A DNA stretch of 64,000 nt from Hyphococcus sp. Lineage in GTDB: Bacteria; Pseudomonadota; Alphaproteobacteria; Caulobacterales; Parvularculaceae. The notes under the pieces were generated by a model that worked only from the letters and a program-made list of their open reading frames with translations, made no database searches and was not told the DNA's origin. This document shows positions 1 to 9,341 of the stretch, piece after piece; the stretch's first letter is position 1; each line of letters begins with the position of its first letter. Made by a program: the position numbers and the translations under genes. The stretch lies in contig JAJFGB010000001.1 in NCBI GenBank assembly GCA_021776335.1, positions 62,001 through 126,000 on the forward strand, read 5' to 3'.

Positions 1-27
1 TGTTTGTTGCGCGGTGTGAATTGCGTC

Positions 28-675
28 TCAGACTTTCGCCAGGACGACATTGAATTGAAACGGCGCCGATTCACTTTCGCGCGTTGCGATGAGGGTTGTC
101 TGCAAGGCTTGAGGCAACTCATTGAGGAGATGATCCACGTCATTCAGTGGCTCATTTTCAAAATACATTTGCGTCGTGATCTCGCGGTAGCCACGGCGGG
201 ATACTTTGAAATGAATGTGAGGCGGTCGCGTCCAGTTCTTGCTCGCGGGATACGCACCCGGCCTTACGGTTTTAAACCGGTAGCGGCCTTCGGCATCTGA
301 CTTGAGAATGGCCCAGCCCTGAAAGTGCGGATCAAGCGGTGCGGGATTTGGGTCCCGTTCATGCGCATAGCGACCGGCGGCGTTAGCCTGCCAGATATCG
401 ACCACGGCATCGGCAACAGGCGCGCCGGCGTCATCTAAAACCCTGCCTTCAACGATAACAACTTCACCCATCGCCGCAACATCATTGTCTCCTATCTGGG
501 TCAGGTCAAAATCTTTGTCCGCCTGGTCAACGATTGGATAGAAGGGGCCTTCTGTGTGCGGCGGTGTAACAGTCGCCGCCGCCAGGCTTTTGGAAGCTGT
601 TCCCAGCGTGATGCCTGTTCCGACGACTGCCGTCGCGCCGAGTACATCGCGGCGGGAGATTGTTTTTTTTATCAT
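28..675 (-). CDS. Tat-exported intradiol ring-cleavage dioxygenase
   Basis: A 215-residue protein of the protocatechuate/catechol intradiol dioxygenase family, which cleaves catechol-type rings between the two hydroxyls using non-haem Fe(III). The four expected iron ligands are visible: Tyr103 in GRYAH, Tyr142 in PGAYP, and His153 and His155 in PPHIHF. The N-terminus has a twin-arginine signal (SRRDVLG, then a hydrophobic stretch ending near ALA at residue 33), so the enzyme should act folded outside the cytoplasm. Cytoplasmic ring-cleavage enzymes lack this signal. No aromatic-degradation genes lie beside it, so the physiological substrate is unknown. It lies on the same strand as the downstream-reading glycerol kinase gene but is probably transcribed separately. 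Confidence 0.9.
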   Translation of the reverse strand: MIKKTISRRDVLGATAVVGTGITLGTASKSLAAATVTPPHTEGPFYPIVDQADKDFDLTQIGDNDVAAMGEVVIVEGRVLDDAGAPVADAVVDIWQANAAGRYAHERDPNPAPLDPHFQGWAILKSDAEGRYRFKTVRPGAYPASKNWTRPPHIHFKVSRRGYREITTQMYFENEPLNDVDHLLNELPQALQTTLIATRESESAPFQFNVVLAKV

Positions 676-731
676 GAGTGATGCCTCTGTTTCTTTTGTT
701 TAATCATACTCGATGAGCGGTGATGTGCGCT

Positions 732-2267
732 TCACACCAATGTTCGCCGTAACGCATCTTCCCAACCGCTAATGTTTTGCGTGCGCGTCTTTTCCGCCAT
801 GGCCGGTTGGAAGCGCGCATCAAGGCGCCAGCGCTCCGCGATCTCGTCGGTCGATCCAAAAATGCCCGCCTGCAGCCCCGCAAGATAAGCCGCGCCCAGC
901 GCAGTTGTTTCCAAGACGCGTGGCCGTTCGATGGGCAAGTCCAGAATGTCGGCGAGAAACTGCATCACCCAGTCATTGGCGACCATGCCGCCATCAACAT
1001 TCAGGGTTTTCGGCGTCACGCCGTCCTTTGCCATGGCGGTCATCAAATCTGCGGTTTGATAAACCACCGCCTCAAGAGCGGCGCGGACAAGATGCGCGCG
1101 TCCGGCGCCGCGGGTGAGGCCATGGATGGCGCCGCGCGCGTCCGGCGCCCAATGGGGCGCGCCAAGCCCGGTAAAGGCGGGGACAAGATAAACACCGTGA
1201 TTGTTGTCGATCGATTCCGCCAGCGCCGCGGTTTCGCTTGCGTCTTTCACAATGCCCAATTCATCGCGCAGCCATTGAATGGCGGCGCCCGCAATAAAGA
1301 TCGAGCCTTCCAGCGCGTAGGAGGTTTTTCCATCAAGGCGATAAGCGATGGTGGTGAGGAGTTTGTTGTCCGACGCGAGCGCTTTGTCGCCCGTGTGGGC
1401 AAGAACAAAACAGCCGGTGCCATAGGTGCTTTTGATGTCGCCCGCGTTGAAGCACGCCTGACCGATCGCTGCTGCCTGTTGATCGCCGGCAACGCCGGAT
1501 ATGGGAACAGAGCGGCCAAAAATTTCAGGGTCCGTCATGCCGAACCCGGCGGCGCAATCAAGCACCTCCGGCAAACAGGCCGGCGGCACTCGGAAATGAT
1601 CCGTCAACGCCGTGTCCCATGCGTTCTCATGAATATTATAAAGCGAGGTGCGGCTGGCGTTGGTCGCATCGGTCACATGAGATGTGCCGCCTGTGAGGCG
1701 CCAGATCAAAAAACTGTCCACAGTGCCAAAGCAAATCTCACCTGTTTCGGCCCGCGCCCGCGCGCCCTCAACATGATCCAGGATCCACGCGGCTTTCGAT
1801 GCGGAAAAATATGGGTCGAGCAGCAATCCTGTGCGGGCGGCAATGTCTTTTTCATGACCGGCGTCGCGCAGAGCCTGACAGATTTCAGCTGTGCGTCGGT
1901 CCTGCCAGACGATAGCGTTATGCAGCGGCTTGCCCGTGGCGCGATCCCACAAGATCGTCGTTTCTCGCTGATTGGTAATGCCGATGGCGGCGATCTCGCC
2001 GGTTTTTTCCGCGATGGCGAAGACGTCGCGCGATACATCGAGCGTCGTCTGCCAGATTTCTTCCGGATCATGCTCGACCCAGCCATCATCAGGGTAGATT
2101 TGCGCGAATTCTTTCTGGGCGACGGCGACAATGTTGCCGGCGCGATCAAAGACGATGGCGCGGCTTGAGGTCGTGCCCTGGTCAATGGCGAGAATATAGG
2201 GCGCTTCAAACACTGTCGTCGATTTGGCAGTAGGGTTGGCGGGAGATTTGGCAGGAGATTCAGTCAT
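732..2267 (-). CDS. glpK: Glycerol kinase
   Basis: A 511-residue FGGY-family kinase that phosphorylates glycerol to sn-glycerol 3-phosphate using ATP. The glycerol kinase signature [13 protein letters not shown] is near the N-terminus, followed by [18 protein letters not shown] and WQDRRT. The C-terminal FGGY region shows GLGAPHW and the nucleotide-binding NVDGGM. The length matches the family. About 25 residues rich in Ser, Pro and Lys precede the usual start of the domain, so the true start may be slightly internal. No glpF, glpD or glpR is adjacent. The gene therefore appears as an orphan kinase here, between an exported dioxygenase and a divergent YaiI-family gene. Confidence 0.95.
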   Translation of the reverse strand: MTESPAKSPANPTAKSTTVFEAPYILAIDQGTTSSRAIVFDRAGNIVAVAQKEFAQIYPDDGWVEHDPEEIWQTTLDVSRDVFAIAEKTGEIAAIGITNQRETTILWDRATGKPLHNAIVWQDRRTAEICQALRDAGHEKDIAARTGLLLDPYFSASKAAWILDHVEGARARAETGEICFGTVDSFLIWRLTGGTSHVTDATNASRTSLYNIHENAWDTALTDHFRVPPACLPEVLDCAAGFGMTDPEIFGRSVPISGVAGDQQAAAIGQACFNAGDIKSTYGTGCFVLAHTGDKALASDNKLLTTIAYRLDGKTSYALEGSIFIAGAAIQWLRDELGIVKDASETAALAESIDNNHGVYLVPAFTGLGAPHWAPDARGAIHGLTRGAGRAHLVRAALEAVVYQTADLMTAMAKDGVTPKTLNVDGGMVANDWVMQFLADILDLPIERPRVLETTALGAAYLAGLQAGIFGSTDEIAERWRLDARFQPAMAEKTRTQNISGWEDALRRTLV

Positions 2268-2339
2268 CGACGCCCATAGCCTCTTTTGATGTTATCTGAT
2301 AACGCCGTTTACATCTTAGTCTAACGTGAATTCGCCTTA

Positions 2340-2792
2340 ATGAAAAATGATCTGAACATCTATGTGGACGCTGACGCCTGTCCGGTAAAAGACGAGGCGG
2401 TGAGGGTGGCGGATCGCCACCAGGCGACGATCCATTTTGTATCGAACGCCCCCATGCGCCTGCCGGTGGGGTTTGATGTACGCCGCGTCATCGTGTCGGA
2501 CGGTTTTGACGCCGCCGATGACTGGATCGCCGAACGGGCGGGGAAGGGCGATGTCGTCATCACCAGCGATATTCCGCTGGCGGAGCGTTGCCTCAAAGCC
2601 GGCGCGCAAGTAATCGGCGCGACGGGCAAGCCCTTTACCGCCGATAATATCGGCATGGGCATGGCCATGCGCGAGCTTTCGCGAGACCTGCGCGATATGG
2701 GCGAGATTTCCGGCGCGGGGCCGAGTTTTTCAAAGAAAGACCGTTCGCGGTTTCTCGAGGCGCTGGAACTGGCGGTGCGGAAAGCAGGGTGA
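2340..2792 (+). CDS. YaiI/YqxD family (DUF188) protein
   Basis: A 150-residue protein of the UPF0178/DUF188 family. The hallmark VDADACPVKDE lies near the N-terminus, followed by SDGFDAADDWI, VVITSDIPLAERC and a C-terminal FSKKDRSRFL, in the expected order. The family resembles PIN-like nuclease folds with clustered acidic residues, but its biochemical role is not settled. The length is normal. It is divergent from glycerol kinase across about 70 bp that must hold both promoters. Nothing in the context points to a partner. Confidence 0.9.
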   Translation: MKNDLNIYVDADACPVKDEAVRVADRHQATIHFVSNAPMRLPVGFDVRRVIVSDGFDAADDWIAERAGKGDVVITSDIPLAERCLKAGAQVIGATGKPFTADNIGMGMAMRELSRDLRDMGEISGAGPSFSKKDRSRFLEALELAVRKAG

Positions 2793-2931
2793 GGGCGGCG
2801 GTTTGAACAACCTTGATTGGCCCAAAGGCGACATTGACGCGGATGGGTCCAGCGTCTGATTTTTGGACGTCATCAGCACAGCCAGCGAATCTTATCTGAT
2901 AGTCCGTCTCCATTGGACTATTGCCCATGGC

Positions 2932-4506
2932 CTATGATGCATCGCGCCGATTATTACGACCCGTAAGATATTCCCGGAACCGATTATCGTCGCGCAAGCT
3001 CTGAAAAGCCGGTTCTAATTCATCCCAGCGTGAATCGCTCCATCCGAAGGCGCGTGCTGCATTAAGATGCAAGAGGCTCTCGTTTCTATTATCCAGGAGC
3101 GCATGCGCAGCCGCGAGGGCCCAATGCCGCTTGTCCATATGATGCATATCGCGATTAACTTTTGCTCGCGCAATAAAGGCATATAACGCGTCCGTTTGAG
3201 AATCGTTTTGATAGTAAGCGAGCTGGCTGCGACGCAATAAAATGTAATCGGCCCATTTCGGCGGCGCACTCGCGGTGTACTTTTCAAGTGCCTTCTCAGC
3301 GCCAGCCCAGTCGCCCTGCGCCATAAGCATATCCGTCTTGGCGACGCCGCAGGACGGATCATGGGGTAAGCGAGACAGAAGGAATTCACAGCGCCGCATG
3401 CCGGACCCTGCGCTTCCCCTGTAAAACTCTGCACGCGCCAACGCCGCCGTTGCGTTCTGATGCAGCGGTCTTTGCTCAAGAATGAACGTAAACCATTTCG
3501 TTGCTTCAGGGTAATGTTCCAGGGCCATCTCCGCCTTGCCAAGCTTTGCGGCAGTTAGTGTCTGATCTGGTGAAATTGCGTGCGCGCGGGTAAACCAATT
3601 GAGCGCCAATCTATATTCCCCACGCGCGAAATATATGTCGCCGATATTGGCAATGGACGGCCAGTGATCTGGTTCATGCTCAAGAGCCGAGAGATAACTT
3701 TCCAACGCGCCGGCGGAATCGCCCGCATATTCGAGCGATAGCCCAAGAGCTTTGTGGCTGTGGGCGGCGTTGGGTGCTAACCGCACAGCCTCACGCGCCG
3801 TCACAATCGCCATTTGTAGATCGACCGGATCATCCGACCACATAAAATAGCGCTGCGCCAGGGCGCTCGCGAGACCAGAATGCGCCACGCCGGAGGTCGT
3901 TGCTCTGTCGATTACGCTTTCAAATAATGCAATCGCGTTTTCGTTATCTTCATCCCGGAACTGTTGATAGTGCAACTGAGCGCGCGCGATCGTTTCGTTT
4001 TCTAGAGTGTCGCTGTTCGAACGCGTCGCCACAACGAGCGAGCCGGCGCCGAGGGCTGCAGTTAGTGCGACGAACGCCAGGATAGCGGGGGCGGCGTGTT
4101 GAATAAATCGGAAATTGAAAAAAGCAGGCATTTTTGGGGTTGTCGATGGGCCGTCGCGTGCAGGCTCTCGCTTCATCACGGGTACAGGCTCGACGATCAG
4201 GCGATAGCCTCTCTTCGAAATCGTCTCAATATACCGAGGTGCGCGCGGCGTGTCGTCCAGCGCCTTTCTCAGTAGCGAAATAATTCGAAGAAGCGCAGCG
4301 TCGACGACGATCGTGCTGCCCCAAACTTCACGGCGAATCTCTTCCTTCGTGACAATTTTACCTGGATGGCGCGCGAGGAACGCCAATGTCGCCATAATTT
4401 TCGGTTCAAGCTTAATGACACCGGCAGGTTTGTGCAGTTCGTTCGCCTCGACAACGACGCGAATATCGCGAAGCAAAAACTCTGCTGAGCAGCGGGCTTC
4501 GCGCAT
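2932..4506 (-). CDS. Winged-helix (OmpR/CadC-type) regulator with TM and TPR repeats
   Basis: A predicted membrane-bound transcription regulator of about 524 residues. The N-terminal 100 residues form an OmpR/PhoB-type winged helix (KIVTKEEIRREVWGS, then DDTPRAPRYIETISKRGYRL). One transmembrane segment follows near residues 140-160, then a periplasmic region with tandem TPR repeats (for example AHKALGLSLEYAGDSAGAL). This is the CadC-like layout, in which an outer domain senses a signal and the cytoplasmic winged helix binds DNA. I chose the ATG at 4506 because AGGAG lies at 4517-4521, about 10 nt upstream; an upstream in-frame start at 4542 has no such site. It is divergent from the small ORF/TolB-like pair starting at 4646, which may be its target (inference). 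Confidence 0.85.
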   Translation of the reverse strand: MREARCSAEFLLRDIRVVVEANELHKPAGVIKLEPKIMATLAFLARHPGKIVTKEEIRREVWGSTIVVDAALLRIISLLRKALDDTPRAPRYIETISKRGYRLIVEPVPVMKREPARDGPSTTPKMPAFFNFRFIQHAAPAILAFVALTAALGAGSLVVATRSNSDTLENETIARAQLHYQQFRDEDNENAIALFESVIDRATTSGVAHSGLASALAQRYFMWSDDPVDLQMAIVTAREAVRLAPNAAHSHKALGLSLEYAGDSAGALESYLSALEHEPDHWPSIANIGDIYFARGEYRLALNWFTRAHAISPDQTLTAAKLGKAEMALEHYPEATKWFTFILEQRPLHQNATAALARAEFYRGSAGSGMRRCEFLLSRLPHDPSCGVAKTDMLMAQGDWAGAEKALEKYTASAPPKWADYILLRRSQLAYYQNDSQTDALYAFIARAKVNRDMHHMDKRHWALAAAHALLDNRNESLLHLNAARAFGWSDSRWDELEPAFQSLRDDNRFREYLTGRNNRRDAS

Positions 4507-4645
4507 AGATGTATTTCTCCTCAGGCAGCGCCGGCATAACAAAAAAATCAGAAAAAACTAAGGGTGCGCGCGCTGGCGATTGCGTATTCTTACGCGCACA
4601 TTCCTAGAGGTAATTTCCGAATTCTACAATCAGAGGCATGCTGAC

Positions 4646-4864
4646 ATGGCCATAACTTGGCGAAATCCTATGGTTTCAATGCTGGCATTAGCGGGTGCGG
4701 CGGCGGTAAGCGTCTGCAAGGCTAGCGTGGGGGGGCGACCAGTCGGTCCGGGCGGGCGCTTTCGCTTTCCTCAGGGGCGCGCGTCCGGCGATCCGCCTAT
4801 TTCCGACGGGACTTACGATTTAGCGATGACAACTGCGCATGTGCCCTCAAAAAAAGTCAGGTAA
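4646..4864 (+). CDS. Small hypothetical protein, Gly/Arg/Pro-rich
   Basis: A possible 72-residue protein starting at the ATG at 4646, with AGAGG about 9 nt upstream. It has a weakly hydrophobic stretch (SMLALAGAAAVSV) followed by a Gly, Pro and Arg-rich tail. It ends 3 nt before the TolB-like gene, and the tight spacing suggests translational coupling, which is the main argument that it is real. I do not recognise the family. The composition is also compatible with a non-coding leader upstream of the next gene. Confidence 0.35.
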   Translation: MAITWRNPMVSMLALAGAAAVSVCKASVGGRPVGPGGRFRFPQGRASGDPPISDGTYDLAMTTAHVPSKKVR

Positions 4865-4867
4865 CCC

Positions 4868-5830
4868 ATGAAGAGATTAGAAATTCCAGGAATTGTGCTC
4901 GCGGTATTTGCAGCTAGCGTTTTTGTGCATGGCCATGCTCAGGAGGTTCCTGTTCAAACGCCGGATATTGTCAGCGTTACAGACCCGCGCGACGGGTATC
5001 CCGACATTTCTCCAGACGGCAAGTATATTGTGTTTCAATCCAACCGAAGCGGCACGTGGCAGCTCTGGCTTGTTGAAATGGATGGAAGCGTGCTTCGTCG
5101 CCTGACTCAGACGGACGCGAACGATACAATGCCGGTTTGGTCTCCCGACGGATCAAAAATCATGTTTGTGTCCGATCGTGCCGGCAATTCTGTGAGGGAT
5201 ATATATGTTCTGGATTTTTCTGATGATGTCGAAAATCCGGAGACGTCTGTTAAACGAATTGTTGGAACTGATGGCGATGACATGCACCCGGAATGGGCCG
5301 ATGACGGAAAGAAAATCGTTTTCAATCGCATATACTCTACAGGAGATGGTGCTGACATCATTATCGCCAATGCTGACGGGCGTGACGGCAAAATAGTTAA
5401 GACCGATCGTGGCTGGAACACTTATGCGGCGATGACGCCGGATACGGAACGCCTTATTTGGCGCGGATCAATCGAAGAGACGGCAGATGGTGAAACCGTA
5501 CAAAACTCTGAGATATTTAATACCCGTCCTGACGGTACCGATCGCGTCAGGCTAACCAACAATTCAGCTTTTGATGGCTGGCCGGCGATATCACGCGATG
5601 GTGCGATGGTTGCTTTTGCATCTAACCGCATTGGCGGGGTATTTAATATCTATGTAATTCCAATAAATGGGGGCGCGCCGCGACAGCTTACCTTCGGTGA
5701 GTCAATTAATTATACACAACCCGCATGGTCGGCGGATGGAAAGAAGCTTGTCGCCTTTCGTTGGCTCGAAGATGAGGTTGCTGAAATCGGGCACATCGTT
5801 TTACTGAATGCAGAGGCGAAAGACCGGTGA
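4868..5830 (+). CDS. Exported TolB-like beta-propeller (PD40 repeat) protein
   Basis: A 320-residue exported protein with a signal peptide (cleavage likely after HGHA near residue 24) and repeated PD40/WD40-like TolB motifs. Examples are YPDISPDGKYIVFQSNRSG, MPVWSPDGSKIMFVSDRAG, HPEWADDGKKIVFNRI and QPAWSADGKKLVAFRW. Such repeats fold as a beta-propeller in the periplasm and act in protein binding. It is not TolB of the Tol-Pal system: the N-terminal TolB domain is missing and no tol genes are near. It is divergent from a winged-helix/TPR regulator, a common pairing. Its ligand is unknown. Confidence 0.85.
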   Translation: MKRLEIPGIVLAVFAASVFVHGHAQEVPVQTPDIVSVTDPRDGYPDISPDGKYIVFQSNRSGTWQLWLVEMDGSVLRRLTQTDANDTMPVWSPDGSKIMFVSDRAGNSVRDIYVLDFSDDVENPETSVKRIVGTDGDDMHPEWADDGKKIVFNRIYSTGDGADIIIANADGRDGKIVKTDRGWNTYAAMTPDTERLIWRGSIEETADGETVQNSEIFNTRPDGTDRVRLTNNSAFDGWPAISRDGAMVAFASNRIGGVFNIYVIPINGGAPRQLTFGESINYTQPAWSADGKKLVAFRWLEDEVAEIGHIVLLNAEAKDR

Positions 5831-6016
5831 CTGGAATGGCAGGGCGAATTCGTCAAAAGGAACTGTTTTGTGTGCTCGACGACCTGCTTAACCCACGATC
5901 CTGATTTTGCAGAAAATCGAAATCCGCGTCACCGATGCTATTCGTAATAGCCGTATTCGGACGTCATCAGCGCAGGCAGCTATTCCGGTCGTGCTGCGAT
6001 GTGCTAAAATTCCTGC

Positions 6017-6580
6017 ATGATTGATTTTGACATTTGCAATCGAGCACGGCTCTGCCGCGATCCAGACTACGATGGTCTGTTCTTCACAGGGGTAAAGAGC
6101 ACCGGAATCTATTGTCGGCCCGTATGTTCAGTCAAAAAGCCACTGACCAAAAATGTCGAATTCTATCGGACAGCTGCGGCTGCGGAAGCCGCCGGTTACC
6201 GGCCCTGCCTGCGTTGTCGGCCAGAGGCTGCACCGTTTTCACCGGCATGGAACGGTACGAAGACAACCGTTACACGGGCGCTTAGTCTCATCCAAAAAGG
6301 CGCCTTGGATCATGTGACGGTTTCTGCATTCGCTGAACGACTTGGCGTAGGCCCGCGTCACTTGACCCGTCTGTTCGCACAACACGTTGGCGCCGCGCCG
6401 ACGCAGGTCGCCCGGACAGTTCGAATTCAGCGGGCGAAACGGCTGATCGATGGATCTGATCTCGCCATGGCGGACGTGGCCAACCAGTCCGGTTTCTCCA
6501 GTGTGCGCCGCTTTAATGCGGTCTTCCATGACCTCTATGGACGAAGCCCTTCATCGCTAAGAGCTGGCGGGCACAGTTGA
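6017..6580 (+). CDS. Ada-type methylation sensor with AraC helix-turn-helix domain
   Basis: A 187-residue protein like AdaA, a methyl-phosphotriester sensor in the adaptive response to DNA alkylation. The N-terminal Ada zinc domain has all four cysteines (Cys33 and Cys37 in YCRPVC, Cys64 and Cys67 in CLRCRPE). Cys33 corresponds to the methyl-accepting cysteine of Ada. Residues of about 90-183 are an AraC-type double helix-turn-helix ending in FNAVFHDLYGRSPSSLR. Neither the C-terminal methylguanine methyltransferase domain of classical Ada nor an AlkA glycosylase fusion is present. No alkylation-repair gene adjoins it, so its regulon must lie elsewhere. The next gene, 34 bp downstream, encodes an NTF2-like protein. 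Confidence 0.9.
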   Translation: MIDFDICNRARLCRDPDYDGLFFTGVKSTGIYCRPVCSVKKPLTKNVEFYRTAAAAEAAGYRPCLRCRPEAAPFSPAWNGTKTTVTRALSLIQKGALDHVTVSAFAERLGVGPRHLTRLFAQHVGAAPTQVARTVRIQRAKRLIDGSDLAMADVANQSGFSSVRRFNAVFHDLYGRSPSSLRAGGHS

Positions 6581-6614
6581 CCTGAACTTTCATTGCCGCT
6601 GAGCGAAGGCACCC

Positions 6615-7043
6615 ATGAGCACGGAACTATTCATTGAAAACTATAAGGCCGCCTGGGCATCGACCGACCCGCTGGCGATGAAAACCGTCTGGCATGACGA
6701 TGGCATTCTCTACCATCCCATTTTGAGTGAGCCGATCCGCGGCGAATGGGTGTCTGCCAACAACCACCGCACCAAAACTATTGTACCCGGCTTCCAATGG
6801 TCATTGATTCGTTGGGCAGCCGCCGGTGAGTATTTGTTTATAGAGTGGGAAAACAGTGCTGATTTGGGTGCAGAACGCAAAACCTGGCAGGGCGTAGATC
6901 GCATGAGATTGACTGGTGATCGCATCATCGAAGAAGCGGTGTATTTCGATACGTTTCCATTGCGCGCCATGGCAGACGCCAGGATTGAGTACACGCCGAT
7001 GGTTGACGTTGCTGAACTCAAGAAATTTTATGTCAAGGGTTGA
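6615..7043 (+). CDS. SnoaL-like (NTF2 fold) protein
   Basis: A 142-residue protein of the SnoaL/NTF2-like superfamily, small cone-shaped alpha+beta folds that bind or isomerise small molecules. The pattern is typical: an N-terminal YKAAWASTDP helix, WHDDGILYHP, a mid-protein PIRGEW, and a C-terminal hydrophobic strand with RMRLTGDRIIEEAVYFD. No signal peptide is seen. The start has GAAGGC about 8 nt upstream. Members vary widely in function, so no substrate is proposed. It may be co-transcribed with the Ada-type regulator 34 bp upstream. Confidence 0.75.
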   Translation: MSTELFIENYKAAWASTDPLAMKTVWHDDGILYHPILSEPIRGEWVSANNHRTKTIVPGFQWSLIRWAAAGEYLFIEWENSADLGAERKTWQGVDRMRLTGDRIIEEAVYFDTFPLRAMADARIEYTPMVDVAELKKFYVKG

Positions 7044-7210
7044 TGCTGTCCGAGGTGACTGCAACGGGGCATGGCAGACGCTAAGGTCTTGCGGTTTGAA
7101 CAACCGTTATTGGCCTGTGGTGGACATTGCAAAGCCGCTTACTACAATCAATGGACTTGAAAGCGGGCGCTGTCGAAGGCGCACGCATTTACAGCGACAA
7201 GGAAAGAATA

Positions 7211-7630
7211 ATGACCGGTAATTGTCTGTGTGGCGCGGTGAGCGTCACGATTGATGCCAGGCCTGAGTTTATTAACGATTGCAATTGCAGCCTGTGTCGC
7301 AAAGTCGGCGGTGCATGGAGCTACTTCCCATCGTCCTCGGTCAAAACAACCGGAAACACTTTCTCAGTTGCGCGCCACGATAAGAAGGCCCACGGCGTCG
7401 AGGTTCATTCCTGTGAGATCTGCGCAGCCACCACACATTGGGTGCTGACAAAATCGTTCAAAGAACAAAACCCGTCAGCTGATCAAATGGGTGTCAACAT
7501 GAGGCTGTTTGACCCTGATGAATTAGAGGGGGTCGAAGTTCGGTTCCCAAACGGCAAGGATTGGGCTGGTGAAGGCCCATTTGGATACAGGCGCATGGCG
7601 CTGACGATTAGCGATAGTGCGCCCTGGTAA
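7211..7630 (+). CDS. GFA (CENP-V/GFA) zinc-domain protein
   Basis: A 139-residue protein of the GFA family, named after the glutathione-dependent formaldehyde-activating enzyme. The zinc-binding cysteines are clear: CLCGAVSV at the N-terminus, CNCSLCRK, and CEICAATTHW. Most family members are of unknown substrate, and glutathione-formaldehyde activity should not be assumed. I chose the ATG at 7211 because AAGGAAAG lies directly upstream and the conserved domain starts at residue 3. An in-frame start at 7127 would add 28 residues unlike the family. It lies on the same strand as the preceding SnoaL-like gene, with a gap of about 170 bp. Confidence 0.85.
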   Translation: MTGNCLCGAVSVTIDARPEFINDCNCSLCRKVGGAWSYFPSSSVKTTGNTFSVARHDKKAHGVEVHSCEICAATTHWVLTKSFKEQNPSADQMGVNMRLFDPDELEGVEVRFPNGKDWAGEGPFGYRRMALTISDSAPW

Positions 7631-7884
7631 TGCACCTCTCTCATCGAAGGTCTGATTTCGACCCGCTATTGCCCTTGTAACGAGCGCCTCGCGCTCATGA
7701 ATTCGACGCTGCCAGCAATTGATGGGCATACAACCAAGTAAAATTTTATAAAAACTGACTCCATCTACATACAGCAAGTAATTCATGTTAAAAATACTTC
7801 ATTTTTGACATCTTACGGCCAGTTTTACTGCATATTAGGTGTGAAAAGCTAAAACCCGCATGGTTTTACCCATGGAGGGGACAT

Positions 7885-8433
7885 ATGAAGAAGCTTGCTT
7901 TCATCTGTACAGCAATGTTTGCGTTTGCAGCTGCGCCTGCATCCGCGGATCAATTGAGCGGCGTATATGGCGGTGTCCAGGTCGGGTACCACGATATCGG
8001 TACGATTACCGCTGGCAGTGGCGTCGAGGGCGTCACCTATGGCGGCTATGTCGGTCTCAATCAGCGTGTCGGCGGCAATTTCGTTGTTGGCGCCGAGGGA
8101 AATTTTGATCTTGGCAGCAGCGATATCGATTCCGAGTATGGGCTCAATGCATATGCAGGCGTTGCTGTTGGTCAGTCCTCAATGATTTTCCTGCGCAGCG
8201 GCTATCAGTGGACTGATTTTAATCTGGTGGGCATCACCGAAGACTTGCTTGGCCGGGTCCTGACCGCAGCAGAACTTGCCCTGCTTGATGGCGCCGACGA
8301 CAATGCCGGCGGCTATGTGTTTGGCGGCGGCGTACAATTTGGCATCGGCGACAATGTTTCCATCCGTGGCGTTGTCGATACTGTAGAGTTCGACACGGTA
8401 AAGGTCAGTGGCGGTATCGCTTTCCATTTCTAA
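7885..8433 (+). CDS. Outer-membrane beta-barrel protein
   Basis: A 182-residue exported protein with a classic signal peptide (MKKLAFICTAMFAFAAAPASA, cleavage after residue 21). Eight or so alternating amphipathic strands follow, rich in Gly, Tyr and Val (VYGGVQVGYHDIG, YVGLNQRVGGNFVVGAE). The chain ends in GGIAFHF, the C-terminal aromatic expected for BAM insertion. It fits the OmpA/Omp25-like porin family of alphaproteobacteria. A strong ribosome site (GGAGGGG) sits 5 nt before the ATG, and a strong terminator follows at 8487, so it is probably an abundant single-gene transcript. A TTGACA lies at 7805-7810 upstream, but I could not find a well-spaced -10. Confidence 0.85.
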   Translation: MKKLAFICTAMFAFAAAPASADQLSGVYGGVQVGYHDIGTITAGSGVEGVTYGGYVGLNQRVGGNFVVGAEGNFDLGSSDIDSEYGLNAYAGVAVGQSSMIFLRSGYQWTDFNLVGITEDLLGRVLTAAELALLDGADDNAGGYVFGGGVQFGIGDNVSIRGVVDTVEFDTVKVSGGIAFHF

Positions 8434-8934
8434 CGCCCATAGAAAACCGACCCGCTTTTGTACCAAAACTTGTCGATGCTCAATTGCCCCGCAGGCTCCG
8501 GTCTGCGGGGTTTTTTTGTTGGCTGGGGATGGTGAGGGCGGCAGGTGAGGGGTCCCGCAGGGGGCATCCCACAAGCACGGGCGATGCCTGCATTTCGCGC
8601 GCAGGCCCCTTAAGGCGCTAAATTACTGACAATAAAGGCAGTTTTGCTTTTTCCCGTATACACACGGTTTGAATGTCTATATGTGTCGCGAAGACCAGCA
8701 AGCACATAAGTTTGCCTGAACCCGTTATTTTCCGGGCGCAATCGCAATAAAGCCGGAAGGGCCTCAAATCTCCTGCCCGGATACTCGCTACGCATACCGA
8801 CGCTATTCGATTAAATTGCCGGGCGATCCGATCGCCGCCTTTCTTCTGCCTCGCGGGGGTGTTGCGAGTGCAGTCATCATATGCGCGCATAGTATTATCT
8901 TACTCGCGACACAGCTGCAGAAGCGGAGTAAAAA
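8434..8934. other. Intergenic region without a confident gene
   Basis: Apart from the terminator at 8487-8517, this 500-bp stretch shows no ORF with convincing start, composition or family resemblance. Minus-strand open frames at 8610-8890 lack a ribosome site and protein-like composition. The right end must hold the promoter of the small basic protein starting at 8935. Confidence 0.6.
8487..8517 (+). terminator. Rho-independent terminator of the beta-barrel gene
   Basis: An 8-bp perfect GC-rich stem (CCCCGCAG at 8487-8494 pairing with CTGCGGGG at 8503-8510) with an 8-nt loop is followed by seven T residues. It lies 53 bp after the stop codon of the beta-barrel gene. Confidence 0.9.
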
Positions 8935-9168
8935 ATGAGTTCAAAGAAATCAGGTGCAGAGAGCAGAGTCTTTGCCACTATGGATAGAAAAGCCGCTGTT
9001 TCGGAGGCTGAAAAAGCCAAGCGGGCGGTACAGAAAAAAACAGAGACACTGCGTGCGCTGCGTCTTGCGAAGGAAGCCGAAGACCGCGCCGCGGAAGCGC
9101 TCAAGCCAAAGAAAAAGACCAAAGCGAAGAAGCGAACAAAGCTGCCGGAATTCGAACGCGATACTTGA
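8935..9168 (+). CDS. Small lysine/alanine/glutamate-rich basic protein
   Basis: A 77-residue, highly charged protein dominated by Lys, Ala, Glu and Arg. It has a likely continuous helix (AEKAKRAVQKKTETLRALRLAKEA, given here in part) and a lysine-rich stretch (KPKKKTKAKKRTK) near the C-terminus. GGAG lies 7 nt before the ATG. The composition resembles small nucleic-acid-binding or ribosome-associated proteins, but I recognise no family. It is isolated from its neighbours and the call rests on composition and the ribosome site. Confidence 0.55.
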   Translation: MSSKKSGAESRVFATMDRKAAVSEAEKAKRAVQKKTETLRALRLAKEAEDRAAEALKPKKKTKAKKRTKLPEFERDT

Positions 9169-9341
9169 CGAAACGTTAGTCGGCGCCGCTATGGGCGTCT
9201 CTTGTTCTTTTGCCATCTTGTCACACCAGATCTCGCCGCACACCGGCGGCCTTGATCAAGGCGATAAGCGCCAAATTTATTCCTTCGAATTGACATAAAT
9301 CAGCTTATGATCCCCATGCGGTTTAAAGCGGGGAAAGTCGT

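Noticed and set aside
777..2168. Plus-strand frame of 463 codons
   Set aside because: It is the complement of glycerol kinase, which has all expected motifs.
8610..8890. Minus-strand frames of 61 and 90 codons
   Set aside because: No ribosome site or recognisable protein pattern; composition fits non-coding sequence.
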